A stretch of 64,000 nucleotides of DNA, from contig NZ_CP139249.1 of NCBI RefSeq assembly GCF_034064985.1, forward strand, positions 2,790,001 to 2,854,000. The letters run 5' to 3'. How positions within the stretch are numbered: the stretch's first letter is position 1; each line of letters begins with the position of its first letter. Both the position numbers and the translations under genes were made by a program. The notes under the pieces were generated by a model. That model did no database searches. It was not told the DNA's origin and saw nothing but the letters and a program-made list of their open reading frames with translations. Below, piece by piece: positions 48,568-57,900 of the stretch. The stretch comes from Acinetobacter pittii (GTDB lineage Bacteria > Pseudomonadota > Gammaproteobacteria > Pseudomonadales > Moraxellaceae).

Positions 48568-49317
48568 TTAATGAATCAGCATGCCACCATTTACATCGAG
48601 TGTGACACCAGTCAAATAAGCTGACAGGTCACTTGCCAAAAATAGTGCTGCATTTGCAACATCTTGTGCTTTACCTAAACGGCCAAGCGGAATACCAGCC
48701 AGAATGTCGTGACGACGGTCATCATTCATTAAACCGCCAGTAATATCAGTCTGGATTAGACCTGGAGTAAGAGAATTTACACGAATCTGGTCACCACCAA
48801 ACTCACGAGCCATCGCTTTTGCCAGGCCTAACACGCCTGCCTTTGCAGCGCTATAATGCGGTCCGCCAAAGATACCGCCACCACGTTGTGCTGAAACTGA
48901 AGATAGACAGACAATACTTCCACCACCGTTTGCTTTCATAGATGGAATAACCGCTTGCGACATAATCAGTGTTCCGCGCAGGCTGACATCTAAAATACGG
49001 TCATAGTCACTGCGTTGAATATCGAGGGTTTTAACTGGCTGAGTAATGCCCGCATTGTTAATTAAAATATCAATCTTGCCATAGTGCTGTAGTGCTTGTT
49101 CAACAGCTGCTTTGACCTGTTCTTCATTTGCAACGTTTGCAGCAAGGCCTAAATGTCCTTCACCAAGCGCCTTTGCAGCGTTTTGGCTTTGAGCAATATC
49201 TAAATCAACAATAATGACTTTGGCACCCTGTTGTGCAAAGATTTCTGCGGTTGCTCGCCCAATTCCACGTTCTGATGCTGCACCGGTAATTAATGCCACT
49301 TTTCCTTTTAGTAACAT
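48568..49317 (-). CDS. SDR-family oxidoreductase
   Basis: A 249-residue classical short-chain dehydrogenase. It has the cofactor glycine motif TGAASERGIGRA, aspartate after strand two (VIIVDLDIAQ) suggesting NAD(H), NNAG, and the active-site Ser-Tyr-Lys (CLSSVSAQRGGG, then PHYSAAKAGVLG). GAGGA precedes the ATG. As first gene of the SDR-MFS-transketolase operon it probably oxidises an alcohol of the imported substrate to a ketone that the transketolase can cleave; this is inference. Confidence 0.88.
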   Translation of the reverse strand: MLLKGKVALITGAASERGIGRATAEIFAQQGAKVIIVDLDIAQSQNAAKALGEGHLGLAANVANEEQVKAAVEQALQHYGKIDILINNAGITQPVKTLDIQRSDYDRILDVSLRGTLIMSQAVIPSMKANGGGSIVCLSSVSAQRGGGIFGGPHYSAAKAGVLGLAKAMAREFGGDQIRVNSLTPGLIQTDITGGLMNDDRRHDILAGIPLGRLGKAQDVANAALFLASDLSAYLTGVTLDVNGGMLIH

Positions 49318-49407
49318 GTTGAATCCTCTTTTATGCTTTATTTCCTGAGTTCTGACTTAGAATCTCTTTTTTCACAAAGCCCAGCAATCAGCTCAAATTC
49401 AACAAGA

Positions 49408-49424
49408 CATGAAAAAAATTCATG
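49408..49424. promoter_or_regulatory. T-N11-A dyad between the SDR and LysR genes
   Basis: CATGAA-AAAAA-TTCATG is a perfect 6-bp dyad containing the T-N11-A spacing recognised by LysR proteins. It lies in the 154-bp divergent promoter region, so it is the likely site of the adjacent GcvA-like regulator. Confidence 0.5.
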
Positions 49425-49471
49425 CCTATGCTATTTTCAAATAAGTTTTAGGGATAAAAACGGATCATTTC

Positions 49472-50377
49472 ATGGATAGCAGTGAAAACAATTTCAACCA
49501 AATGCCCTCAATTAAAACATTACAAGCTTTTGAACAAACCGCCCGTTTCGGCAATGTTGCCAAGGCAGCCGAGCATTTGAATCTCACGCCTTCAGCAGTG
49601 AGTCATCAAATTGCTAAGCTTGAAGAAATGATTGGGCAGAGTTTATTTATTCGTGGTGCCCGTGGTGTGACACTGACCCCTTCTGGTGAACGCTATTTTC
49701 AAGATGTCACCACCATTTTGCATAACCTAATGTTAGCCACGGAAAAAGCTGCCGATAAAAGCCCTAAAGACAGTTTATATATTCATTCATCCCCAAGTTT
49801 TGGTTTGCTTTGGTTGCTCCCTCGCCTCGAGTCATTTAAAGAAAAGTTCCCAATGATTCAGGTTAACTTGTCATGTTCCTATGAAAATTTGCACTTTACT
49901 CGCGACAAGATCGACATTGATATTCGTCATGGTTTGCCCAACTGGACAGGGGTAGAAATCAGAACGATTCGTAATGAAAAGCTTGAAGTGCTTGCGTCCC
50001 CTAAGCTGCTGGAACGTAGTCCGGTTTATAAACCTCAAGATTTATTAAAGAAGGATCTGATTTTATCGCGTTCAACCTTAGTGACATGGCCCCAATGGTT
50101 TGCCCATCAGGGTTTAAGTATTCCTGAGTTTCCTTACACTTTGAGTTTTGACCGCTCTTATATGTCACTTGAGGCGGCCACACACGGGCTAGGTTTTGTT
50201 TTGGAAAGTAATTTACTCACTCAAAATTACTTAGAATCTGGAAAATTAGTGAGAGTTTTTGCAGATGAACTATCGATTCCTATCTCGGCTCATCATTTGG
50301 TGTATCCAAGAACCCACCAATTTATTCCTAAAATTGAACTGTTTTTAAACTGGATTTATGATGAGTTGGCGGATTGA
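49472..50377 (+). CDS. GcvA-like LysR-family regulator
   Basis: A 301-residue LysR regulator of the GcvA/AmpR-like group. The helix-turn-helix is ARFGNVAKAAEHLNLTPSAVSHQIAKLEEMIG (about residues 17-48), opening with the group's MPSIKTLQAFEQTAR style, and is followed by a substrate-binding domain. It is divergent from the SDR-MFS-transketolase operon, with a palindromic T-N11-A site between them, so it probably controls that operon in response to its substrate. It is convergent with the 148-residue gene downstream, only 11 bases away. Confidence 0.88.
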   Translation: MDSSENNFNQMPSIKTLQAFEQTARFGNVAKAAEHLNLTPSAVSHQIAKLEEMIGQSLFIRGARGVTLTPSGERYFQDVTTILHNLMLATEKAADKSPKDSLYIHSSPSFGLLWLLPRLESFKEKFPMIQVNLSCSYENLHFTRDKIDIDIRHGLPNWTGVEIRTIRNEKLEVLASPKLLERSPVYKPQDLLKKDLILSRSTLVTWPQWFAHQGLSIPEFPYTLSFDRSYMSLEAATHGLGFVLESNLLTQNYLESGKLVRVFADELSIPISAHHLVYPRTHQFIPKIELFLNWIYDELAD

Positions 50378-50388
50378 TAAAGTAATTG

Positions 50389-50835
50389 TTAAATGATTTG
50401 AATTTGCTCAATTCTTAAGTGATGCATCATCTCTCGAATAAATACAAAGTAGGTAAAAATATAAAGCTCATCTGGAGCCACTTGGTTTGTGTAGTAGCTT
50501 AAACGCTCAATAAAATCATTAAAACCATGCTCAAACTCAGTACGGCTGATGTACTTTTTAGCATTAAAAAATAACTCACTGAGCTGTGTCATGGCTGCAT
50601 CAGATGTAACAGCTACACTACTTATATTTAGATTTCTGAGGGGTTGTGACTCGATGATTTCTTCAATGAAATAAATCATCTTTTCAACCGCAAGCTCATC
50701 AATAACACCATTGCTGATACTTTTTGAATTAATTAAACCTAAGCCTTGCTCAAAGTGAATGTGTTGGCTGTCTACATCAAACGAGAGACTATTTAGACCA
50801 AGTGAAAATTTTAAAACCGAGTCGGGATGATTCAT
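50389..50835 (-). CDS. Hypothetical protein, 148 residues
   Basis: I do not recognise it. It is an acidic, soluble protein with no signal peptide or membrane segment, a central SSVAVTSDAAMTQLSELFFNAKK stretch and a C-terminal helical part rich in tyrosine and phenylalanine (YYTNQVAPDELYIFTYFVFIREMMHHL). It is a single gene divergent from the mutarotase gene and convergent with the LysR gene. A function cannot be inferred from its neighbours. Confidence 0.65.
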   Translation of the reverse strand: MNHPDSVLKFSLGLNSLSFDVDSQHIHFEQGLGLINSKSISNGVIDELAVEKMIYFIEEIIESQPLRNLNISSVAVTSDAAMTQLSELFFNAKKYISRTEFEHGFNDFIERLSYYTNQVAPDELYIFTYFVFIREMMHHLRIEQIQII

Positions 50836-51018
50836 AAAAATAGCCTATCGTCGAATTTTGCTAATAAGATTAATTTCTTTATAAGCGTAAATTGAACCAG
50901 TTTTTCCAATATTTAATATTAACTACTCCATTATTATTAACACTACATATAATAAAAACCTCTTTAAAAAGATGAAAAATCAATCTTATATTCATCCAGT
51001 CCAACTATTACAATATAG

Positions 51019-52173
<1,155 letters not shown>

Positions 52174-52205
52174 TCTTTTCAATGAGGCTATGTTCATATT
52201 AAAAA

Positions 52206-52238
52206 GACTCTCAGCTAAGTATGGCTGAGAGTCTTTTC
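52206..52238. terminator. Terminator between mro and fsr
   Basis: Ten-bp stem GACTCTCAGC/GCTGAGAGTC with an 8-base loop and flanking A and T runs, suited to both convergent genes. Confidence 0.85.
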
Positions 52239-52240
52239 AT

Positions 52241-53461
52241 TTATTTTACCTTTGTGTTGGGTAAAAATGCGGTTGCAAAACCAAGTAATGGCAACAATGA
52301 ACATAAACCAAATACCCATTCAATGCCGTTAATATCCGCTAAATGCCCTAAGCCAGCTGCGGCAATACCGCTTACCCCGAACATCAGACCGAACATTAAA
52401 CCTGCAATCATGCCTACACGGCCCGGAACAGCTTCTTGTGCGTAAACCACCATTGCTGCAAAAGCCGATGACAACACTAAACCTGCAATAATTGAGAAAA
52501 CCGTTGTCCAAAATAGGTTTGCAAACGGCATCATTAATGCAAACGGCGCCATACCAACAAATGAAACCCAGATAACCGCTTTACGGCCAATTTTGTCACC
52601 AATTGGGCCACCTGCAAATGTACCTAAAGCAACGGCTGCCAAAAAGGCAAACAAATGCAATTGAGCTGTTTGAATACTGATATGGAACTTTTGAATTAAG
52701 TAAAAAGTAAAGTAGTTACTAATGCTGGCAATGTAGGTAAATTTGGCAAACATCAATACACTAATTGTGCTCAAAGCAATAATGAGCTTACGACCATGCA
52801 ATTTAGTATGTGCTTGGGTAGCACGTGCAACCACCTGACTTTTTGCATGACTCACAGTCCAACGACTTACACCAAATAAAACCCAAATCGCTAAAAGTGC
52901 AAATATCACCAAGCACGCAACTGCATGCTGCCCAAATGGAACAATCAGTAACGCTGCTAATAATGGACCAATGGCAGTACCTGTATTTCCGCCCACTTGG
53001 AAAGTCGACTGAGCTGTACCGAAGCGCCCGCCCGATGCCATTCGTGCCACACGTGAAGCTTCTGGATGAAATGTTGCAGACCCCACCCCAATAAGCGCAG
53101 ATGCACATAACAACACAGCAAAACTTGGTGAAAATGCTAACAAGATAATGCCGCAGAATGTGACAACCATTCCAAGTGGAAGAAGATATGGTTTTGGATG
53201 TTTATCGGTATAAAGTCCAATCCAAGGTTGTAGCAGCGAACCTGTAATTTGATATACAAACGAAATCAGGCCAACCTCCGCAAAACTCAGCGAAAAGTTT
53301 GCTTTTAGCATTGGATAGATGGCTGGTAGCACTGCCTGAATTAAATCGTTCAGTAAATGTGCAACCGCCACGGCGCCTACAATTTTAATAATCATTCCCT
53401 GCGGCTGATCATTTGCAACGGTATTGGCAATACCATCTTTCAATTGTATTGAAGACGTCAT
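52241..53461 (-). CDS. fsr: MFS efflux transporter, fosmidomycin-resistance (Fsr) family
   Basis: A 406-residue, 12-helix MFS protein. Family segments include AVAVAHLLNDLIQAVLPAIYPMLK, LISFVYQITGSLLQPWIG and GVGSATFHPEASRVARMASGGRFG, the last very characteristic of Fsr. In E. coli Fsr exports fosmidomycin and related drugs; the natural substrate is unknown. The ATG follows AGGT directly, so the true start is not certain; an internal ATG 22 residues on is an alternative. It is divergent from an AraC regulator that probably controls it. Confidence 0.87.
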   Translation of the reverse strand: MTSSIQLKDGIANTVANDQPQGMIIKIVGAVAVAHLLNDLIQAVLPAIYPMLKANFSLSFAEVGLISFVYQITGSLLQPWIGLYTDKHPKPYLLPLGMVVTFCGIILLAFSPSFAVLLCASALIGVGSATFHPEASRVARMASGGRFGTAQSTFQVGGNTGTAIGPLLAALLIVPFGQHAVACLVIFALLAIWVLFGVSRWTVSHAKSQVVARATQAHTKLHGRKLIIALSTISVLMFAKFTYIASISNYFTFYLIQKFHISIQTAQLHLFAFLAAVALGTFAGGPIGDKIGRKAVIWVSFVGMAPFALMMPFANLFWTTVFSIIAGLVLSSAFAAMVVYAQEAVPGRVGMIAGLMFGLMFGVSGIAAAGLGHLADINGIEWVFGLCSLLPLLGFATAFLPNTKVK

Positions 53462-53505
53462 ACCTGAAAAACTCCAATATTTTTAAATGAGATGCTTATT
53501 GTAAG

Positions 53506-53552
53506 TTGTCGCTTATAAAGTTATCTTCCAATAATCATCGTATAAGTGACAA
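53506..53552. promoter_or_regulatory. Inverted repeat in the fsr-araC divergent promoter
   Basis: TTGTCGCTTAT (53506-53516) and ATAAGTGACAA (53542-53552) are inverted copies matching at 10 of 11 positions, 36 bp apart, in the 106-bp gap between the pump and the AraC gene. It is the likely binding site of the regulator. Confidence 0.5.
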
Positions 53553-53567
53553 TTTTTAGGATATTTT

Positions 53568-54356
53568 ATGTCCGATTCTCTTATTCAGTCTGATTTGTCT
53601 GAACTTGTGATTGGACTCTCTTCTGAACATTCTTACCGAGAAATTACGCCTACCCACACACATACACGTGCACAGTTTTTATATGCATCTACCGGAAACA
53701 TTCAAGTTTTTACACCTAATCATGTGTGGATTGTACCGCCCATGTGCGCGTTATGGATTCCTGCTCATGTTGAACACAGTGTGATTTCACTGAGTCACGT
53801 TAAGTTAAATACAGCGTTAGTTGAAGTAAATGCAGCCGCTCTAATGGGACAACATTGCTTTATTATTCGAGTTAGTAACCTGTTACATGAACTTTTAATT
53901 CGTTTAAATGAAATTGAACGAGAAGACACTCCAAATACGGCAACGTCCCAAGAGCTTTCCCGTTCTTTACAAATTTTGATCTTTGAAGAAATACATCGGG
54001 CCAATTTGTTGCCTATTCAGATACCGTGGCCGAAAGACAAACGATTATTAAAAATTTGCCAAGAGTTATTACATACGCCTGACAGTTCAAAAGATTTAAC
54101 AGATTGGGCTGATGATATTGGTGCGAGTTCTAGAACTTTAATGCGCATGTTCCAAAAAGAAACGGGGCTGTCTTATCGGGCATGGGTACAGCAAATGCAT
54201 ATTGCACTTGCCTTGAGTAAAATCGCGAATGGCGAATCTATTGCCCAAATTTCAGAGTCACTGGGATATACAAACCCCAGCGCGTTCAGTGCAATGTTTA
54301 AGCGACATCTAGGAAAAACACCTCAACAATTTAGAAGTGCCGCGATGTCGCTATAA
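53568..54356 (+). CDS. AraC-family regulator with cupin sensor domain
   Basis: A 262-residue regulator. Residues about 15-100 form a cupin/AraC-type sensing barrel (HTHTRAQFLYASTGNIQVFTP, WIVPPMCALWIPAHVEHSV), and residues about 160-262 carry two helix-turn-helix motifs (LTDWADDIGASSRTLMRMFQKETGLSYRAW and ISESLGYTNPSAFSAMFKRHLGKTP). It is divergent from the fsr efflux gene and probably regulates it. Its 3' end overlaps the end of the glutaminase gene on the other strand by 34 bases. Confidence 0.88.
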   Translation: MSDSLIQSDLSELVIGLSSEHSYREITPTHTHTRAQFLYASTGNIQVFTPNHVWIVPPMCALWIPAHVEHSVISLSHVKLNTALVEVNAAALMGQHCFIIRVSNLLHELLIRLNEIEREDTPNTATSQELSRSLQILIFEEIHRANLLPIQIPWPKDKRLLKICQELLHTPDSSKDLTDWADDIGASSRTLMRMFQKETGLSYRAWVQQMHIALALSKIANGESIAQISESLGYTNPSAFSAMFKRHLGKTPQQFRSAAMSL

Positions 54357-55645
54357 GTCTTTTTTTTAGAGCGGATCTCATGCTTTTCTAATAAATCATC
54401 GAAATCATGATAAACATGAAGTTCTCGATCTTTAGCGGTTCTCGCATGATCTAGGCGCTGTTCAGGATCAACCAAAACAAGGGTATGACCATCATCAATG
54501 AGACGATCTACCCCTTCTAAAAACATACGTTTACCCACATCGTGGATAAGTGAAATCTGGGTTAAATCAATCACGATTGTGCTTTGGTCAGTTGTCTCGT
54601 CTTGCAAAATACGCAACAACATTTCAGCTTCGGTAAATTTCAATACACCTCGAAGCACATACACACTCAATGATGCGTCTTTCCCAGTACGGTAATGACT
54701 TTGTACAATCGTTTGTGCAGAAGGCGTACCTTCCATGAGATGTAGCCCCATGTCACGAGATAATCGCTCTAAAATATCGATACCTCGAACACTGTGACCA
54801 TGCTCATCTAATCGAGGCGAAAAAGCAGCAATACTGACCTGTCCCGGTAGCACCCCCAAAATACCACCTGCTACTCCACTTTTAGCAGGAATGCCTACTG
54901 TTGAAAGCCAGTCACCTGCTGCATCATACATACCACAGCTCATCATGACACTGAGGACTTGTCTAACTACAGATCGGTTCAATAGGCGTTTTCCAGTTTT
55001 AGGGTCAACCCCACCATTGGCAAGTACACTGCCCATACGTACCAGATCTTTAACCGTAACCAAAATCGCACATTGACGAATGTACCCATTCACAATATCG
55101 ACTGGATCGGTTTCTAAAATTCCGACAGTCCGTAACATATAACCGATCGAAAGATTACGGTAAGCAGTTTTGACTTCCGAATCATAGACAGACTCATCAA
55201 AACTTAATTCGCGACCCGCAAGCTCGCTCATAAAGCGGCGTAGAATTTCTGCGCTATGTAAACCATGTTTGACCTGAATTAATGAATGTGTCGTAATTGC
55301 GCCAGAGTTGATCATCGGGTTTTTTGGACGACCATCTTTACCCAGTGAAATTTCATTGAAGGCTTCCCCTGAAGGCTCCACTCCTACTTTCGCAAGTACT
55401 GCATCAATACCAAGCTGTTGTAAAACATAAGCATATACGAATGGTTTAGAAATCGATTGTATGGTGAATTCAACATCATCATCGCCAACCGAATAAATTT
55501 CACCATCTACTGTAGACATTGCTAAAGCTAATCGATCTGGGTTTGCATTTGCCAACTCAGGAATATAATCGGCGAGATGACCGCTGTTATCGATGTCACA
55601 GGCTTCAATAACATTTGCCAAATATTCTGGGAGAGGGGTTTTCAT
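54323..55645 (-). CDS. glsA: Glutaminase A with C-terminal STAS domain
   Basis: A 440-residue protein. Residues about 5-300 are a serine-dependent glutaminase of beta-lactamase-like fold, with the catalytic FTIQSISKPFVYAY (SxxK) near residue 63, GKDGRPKNPMINSGAI and the KSGVAGGILGVLPGQ loop. It converts glutamine to glutamate and ammonia. Residues about 325-430 form a STAS domain (STIVIDLTQISLIHDVGKRMFLEG), as in anti-sigma-factor antagonists and SulP transporters. The usual bacterial GlsA is about 310 residues and lacks it. The 3' end overlaps the convergent AraC gene by 34 bases. Confidence 0.9.
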   Translation of the reverse strand: MKTPLPEYLANVIEACDIDNSGHLADYIPELANANPDRLALAMSTVDGEIYSVGDDDVEFTIQSISKPFVYAYVLQQLGIDAVLAKVGVEPSGEAFNEISLGKDGRPKNPMINSGAITTHSLIQVKHGLHSAEILRRFMSELAGRELSFDESVYDSEVKTAYRNLSIGYMLRTVGILETDPVDIVNGYIRQCAILVTVKDLVRMGSVLANGGVDPKTGKRLLNRSVVRQVLSVMMSCGMYDAAGDWLSTVGIPAKSGVAGGILGVLPGQVSIAAFSPRLDEHGHSVRGIDILERLSRDMGLHLMEGTPSAQTIVQSHYRTGKDASLSVYVLRGVLKFTEAEMLLRILQDETTDQSTIVIDLTQISLIHDVGKRMFLEGVDRLIDDGHTLVLVDPEQRLDHARTAKDRELHVYHDFDDLLEKHEIRSKKKTYSDIAALLNC

Positions 55646-55823
55646 GGTTAGGAACCTTAAATGAGGAGATTTACAACATCGCGCAAAATTTCAGCACAAC
55701 CTGCTGATAATATTAAAATTATATCTTTTGTAATGATTTAAATATCACGCTATAAATATTGTAATTCCGTTGTCTTATTTATTTCAAGCTCATTATAGGT
55801 TTTTCAAAACTTTAAACTGAAGA

Positions 55824-56306
55824 TTAGCTTATTCTTTCTACAAACAAGATCCCATTTAAATGATCGACTTCATGTTGAACAATACGAGCAGGAAAACCAT
55901 GAAAAACTGTCTCAACCATTTCACCCTGTAGTGTTAAATATTTAACCTTCACCATTTCTGCACGTTCAACTTGTCCACGCTCATCCGGCACACTTAAACA
56001 GCCTTCTTCACCTAAACACACTTCGTTTGAGAACTCTAAAATTTCAGGATTCACCATGACCACCGCTTCCATTTCAGGTGCATCCGGATAGCGTGGATTT
56101 GGTCGAGACGCCACAATAATGACGCGTTTAGAGATATAAACTTGCGGTGCAGCAATCCCTACTCCATTACGCTCAAGCATTGTTGCATGCATAGCGTCAG
56201 CAAGCTGATAAAGCCAATTACTGTTTAACTCATTTACCGAAACAGGGGCCGCAGTCAGTTTCAAAATATCTTCACCACGCTTCGCGACAGGTAAAACTAC
56301 ACTCAT
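55824..56306 (-). CDS. def: Peptide deformylase
   Basis: A 160-residue zinc/iron hydrolase that removes the formyl group from new proteins. All three motifs are present: GVGIAAPQ (residues 48-55), EGCLS (101-105, metal Cys103) and HEVDH (145-149). It is not next to fmt, so it is probably a second deformylase beside the housekeeping copy elsewhere, which is inference from context. It is a single gene between the glutaminase gene and the MFS transporter gene. Confidence 0.93.
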   Translation of the reverse strand: MSVVLPVAKRGEDILKLTAAPVSVNELNSNWLYQLADAMHATMLERNGVGIAAPQVYISKRVIIVASRPNPRYPDAPEMEAVVMVNPEILEFSNEVCLGEEGCLSVPDERGQVERAEMVKVKYLTLQGEMVETVFHGFPARIVQHEVDHLNGILFVERIS

Positions 56307-56540
56307 ACTTTGACTCTCTCATTAAACTGGCTATGACAAGTTTTATTGTGTCGCTGAACAAGCCAAAAGAAAAGTCATTCCTACATCTGTTTTTGTTTTA
56401 TCTAAAGCGTTTTTTGTTTGAAAGCTTTTTGATCTGAGTAAGTCCAATCGGCGTTGCCCTATAGAACAAATTTCCTCCATTTACTTTTACTTCACTTTTC
56501 CATTAATATCCAAACTTCAATTACAAAAATTAAGTAAAAA

Positions 56541-57839
56541 ATGGATCAGGAATTAACTTTGCAGGATGCGAACTATCTTAATAAAGAAGATAAACGAACC
56601 CTCGCCCTTTCTTCATTGGGTGGAGCTTTAGAGTTTTATGATTTTGTGATTTATGTGTTTTACGCCAAAATCATTTCCGACCTCTTTTTCCCCAGCACAC
56701 TTAGTCCGTTTTGGGCCATGCTTAATACTTACGGTATTTTTGCGGCAGGTTATTTTTTTAGGCCCTTAGGCGGGGTCGTCATGGCCCATTTTGGTGACTT
56801 GGTCGGGCGCAAAAAGTTATTTTCACTTTCTATTTTACTGATGGCACTGCCTACCCTGTTTATCGGGATTTTGCCTACCTTTGAAAATATCGGATATTTG
56901 GCACCACTACTTTTATTGCTTATGCGTGTGGTGCAAGGGATTGCAATCGGGGGGGAAATTCCAGCCGCGTGGACATTTGTGTCTGAACATGTACCTGAAA
57001 GAAAAATTGGACTGGCAAATGGTTTACTCACCGCTGGTCTGTCTTTAGGAATTTTACTAGGCGCGCTCATGTCTTTATGGATTTCGCTGAATTTTAGTGA
57101 AGGGCAAATCCATGACTGGGCATGGCGTATTCCTTTCATTGCAGGTGGTATTTTTGGTCTGGTTGCACTTTATTTACGGACTTATTTAAAGGAAACCCCT
57201 GTCTTTAAAGCCATGCAGGCCCGTAAAGAAATTTCAAAAGAAATGCCTGTAAAGCAAGTGTTAAAAACGCATAAAACAGCCGTTGCGATTGGCATGTTAT
57301 TTACATGGTTTTTAACAGGCTGTGTGGTGGTGGTGATTTTAGCCATGCCAAATTTATTAACTGGTACGTTTGGCTTTGAGCGCGCACAGACTTTTGAAAT
57401 GCAAAGTGCAGCTATTATCATGCAAATGGTCGGCTGTATTTTGGCAGGCTATTTTGCTGACCGTTTTGGCTGTGGCAAAGTCATGATGGTCGGTGCGCTT
57501 GCTGTGGCACTTACAGCAGCAGTTTTTTACAACAGTTTGGGTCATGCCGCACATTCAACTATTTTTGGTTTATATATGTTGTTGGGTCTATGCTCTGGTA
57601 CTGTCGGCATGGTGTCGAGCAGTATGGTCAAAATGTTCCCCGCGCCTGTGCGTTTCTCGGGTATTTCATTTTCTTATAATTTGTCTTATGCGATTGTTGG
57701 CGGTATGACTCTGCCTTTAGTGCATTGGCTCAGTCAATATAGTGATATTGGTGCGATGTATTATATTTTCGCGCTAACCATTTTAGCCTTTGTGACTGCC
57801 TTTGTATTTTGGAATAAGTTTGAAAAAAACAGGTATTAA
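56541..57839 (+). CDS. MFS transporter, metabolite:H+ symporter (MHS) family
   Basis: A 432-residue 12-helix transporter. The opening RTLALSSLGGALEFYDFVIYVFYAKIISDLFFP and the loop FRPLGGVVMAHFGDLVGRKKLF mark the MHS family (citrate, alpha-ketoglutarate, proline/betaine, shikimate transporters). It probably imports a small organic acid or amino acid. No clear Shine-Dalgarno precedes the ATG. It is convergent with the porin gene of the catabolic operon that follows and may supply its substrate through the inner membrane. Confidence 0.86.
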   Translation: MDQELTLQDANYLNKEDKRTLALSSLGGALEFYDFVIYVFYAKIISDLFFPSTLSPFWAMLNTYGIFAAGYFFRPLGGVVMAHFGDLVGRKKLFSLSILLMALPTLFIGILPTFENIGYLAPLLLLLMRVVQGIAIGGEIPAAWTFVSEHVPERKIGLANGLLTAGLSLGILLGALMSLWISLNFSEGQIHDWAWRIPFIAGGIFGLVALYLRTYLKETPVFKAMQARKEISKEMPVKQVLKTHKTAVAIGMLFTWFLTGCVVVVILAMPNLLTGTFGFERAQTFEMQSAAIIMQMVGCILAGYFADRFGCGKVMMVGALAVALTAAVFYNSLGHAAHSTIFGLYMLLGLCSGTVGMVSSSMVKMFPAPVRFSGISFSYNLSYAIVGGMTLPLVHWLSQYSDIGAMYYIFALTILAFVTAFVFWNKFEKNRY

Positions 57840-57855
57840 AAATTTTCACTTATTA

Positions 57856-57890
57856 AATAAAAAACCACGCCGATCGCGTGGTTTTTTATT
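57856..57890. terminator. Bidirectional terminator between MHS transporter and porin genes
   Basis: Stem AATAAAAAACCACGC/GCGTGGTTTTTTATT with loop CGATC. Confidence 0.88.
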
Positions 57891-57900
57891 GCTGCTTACT

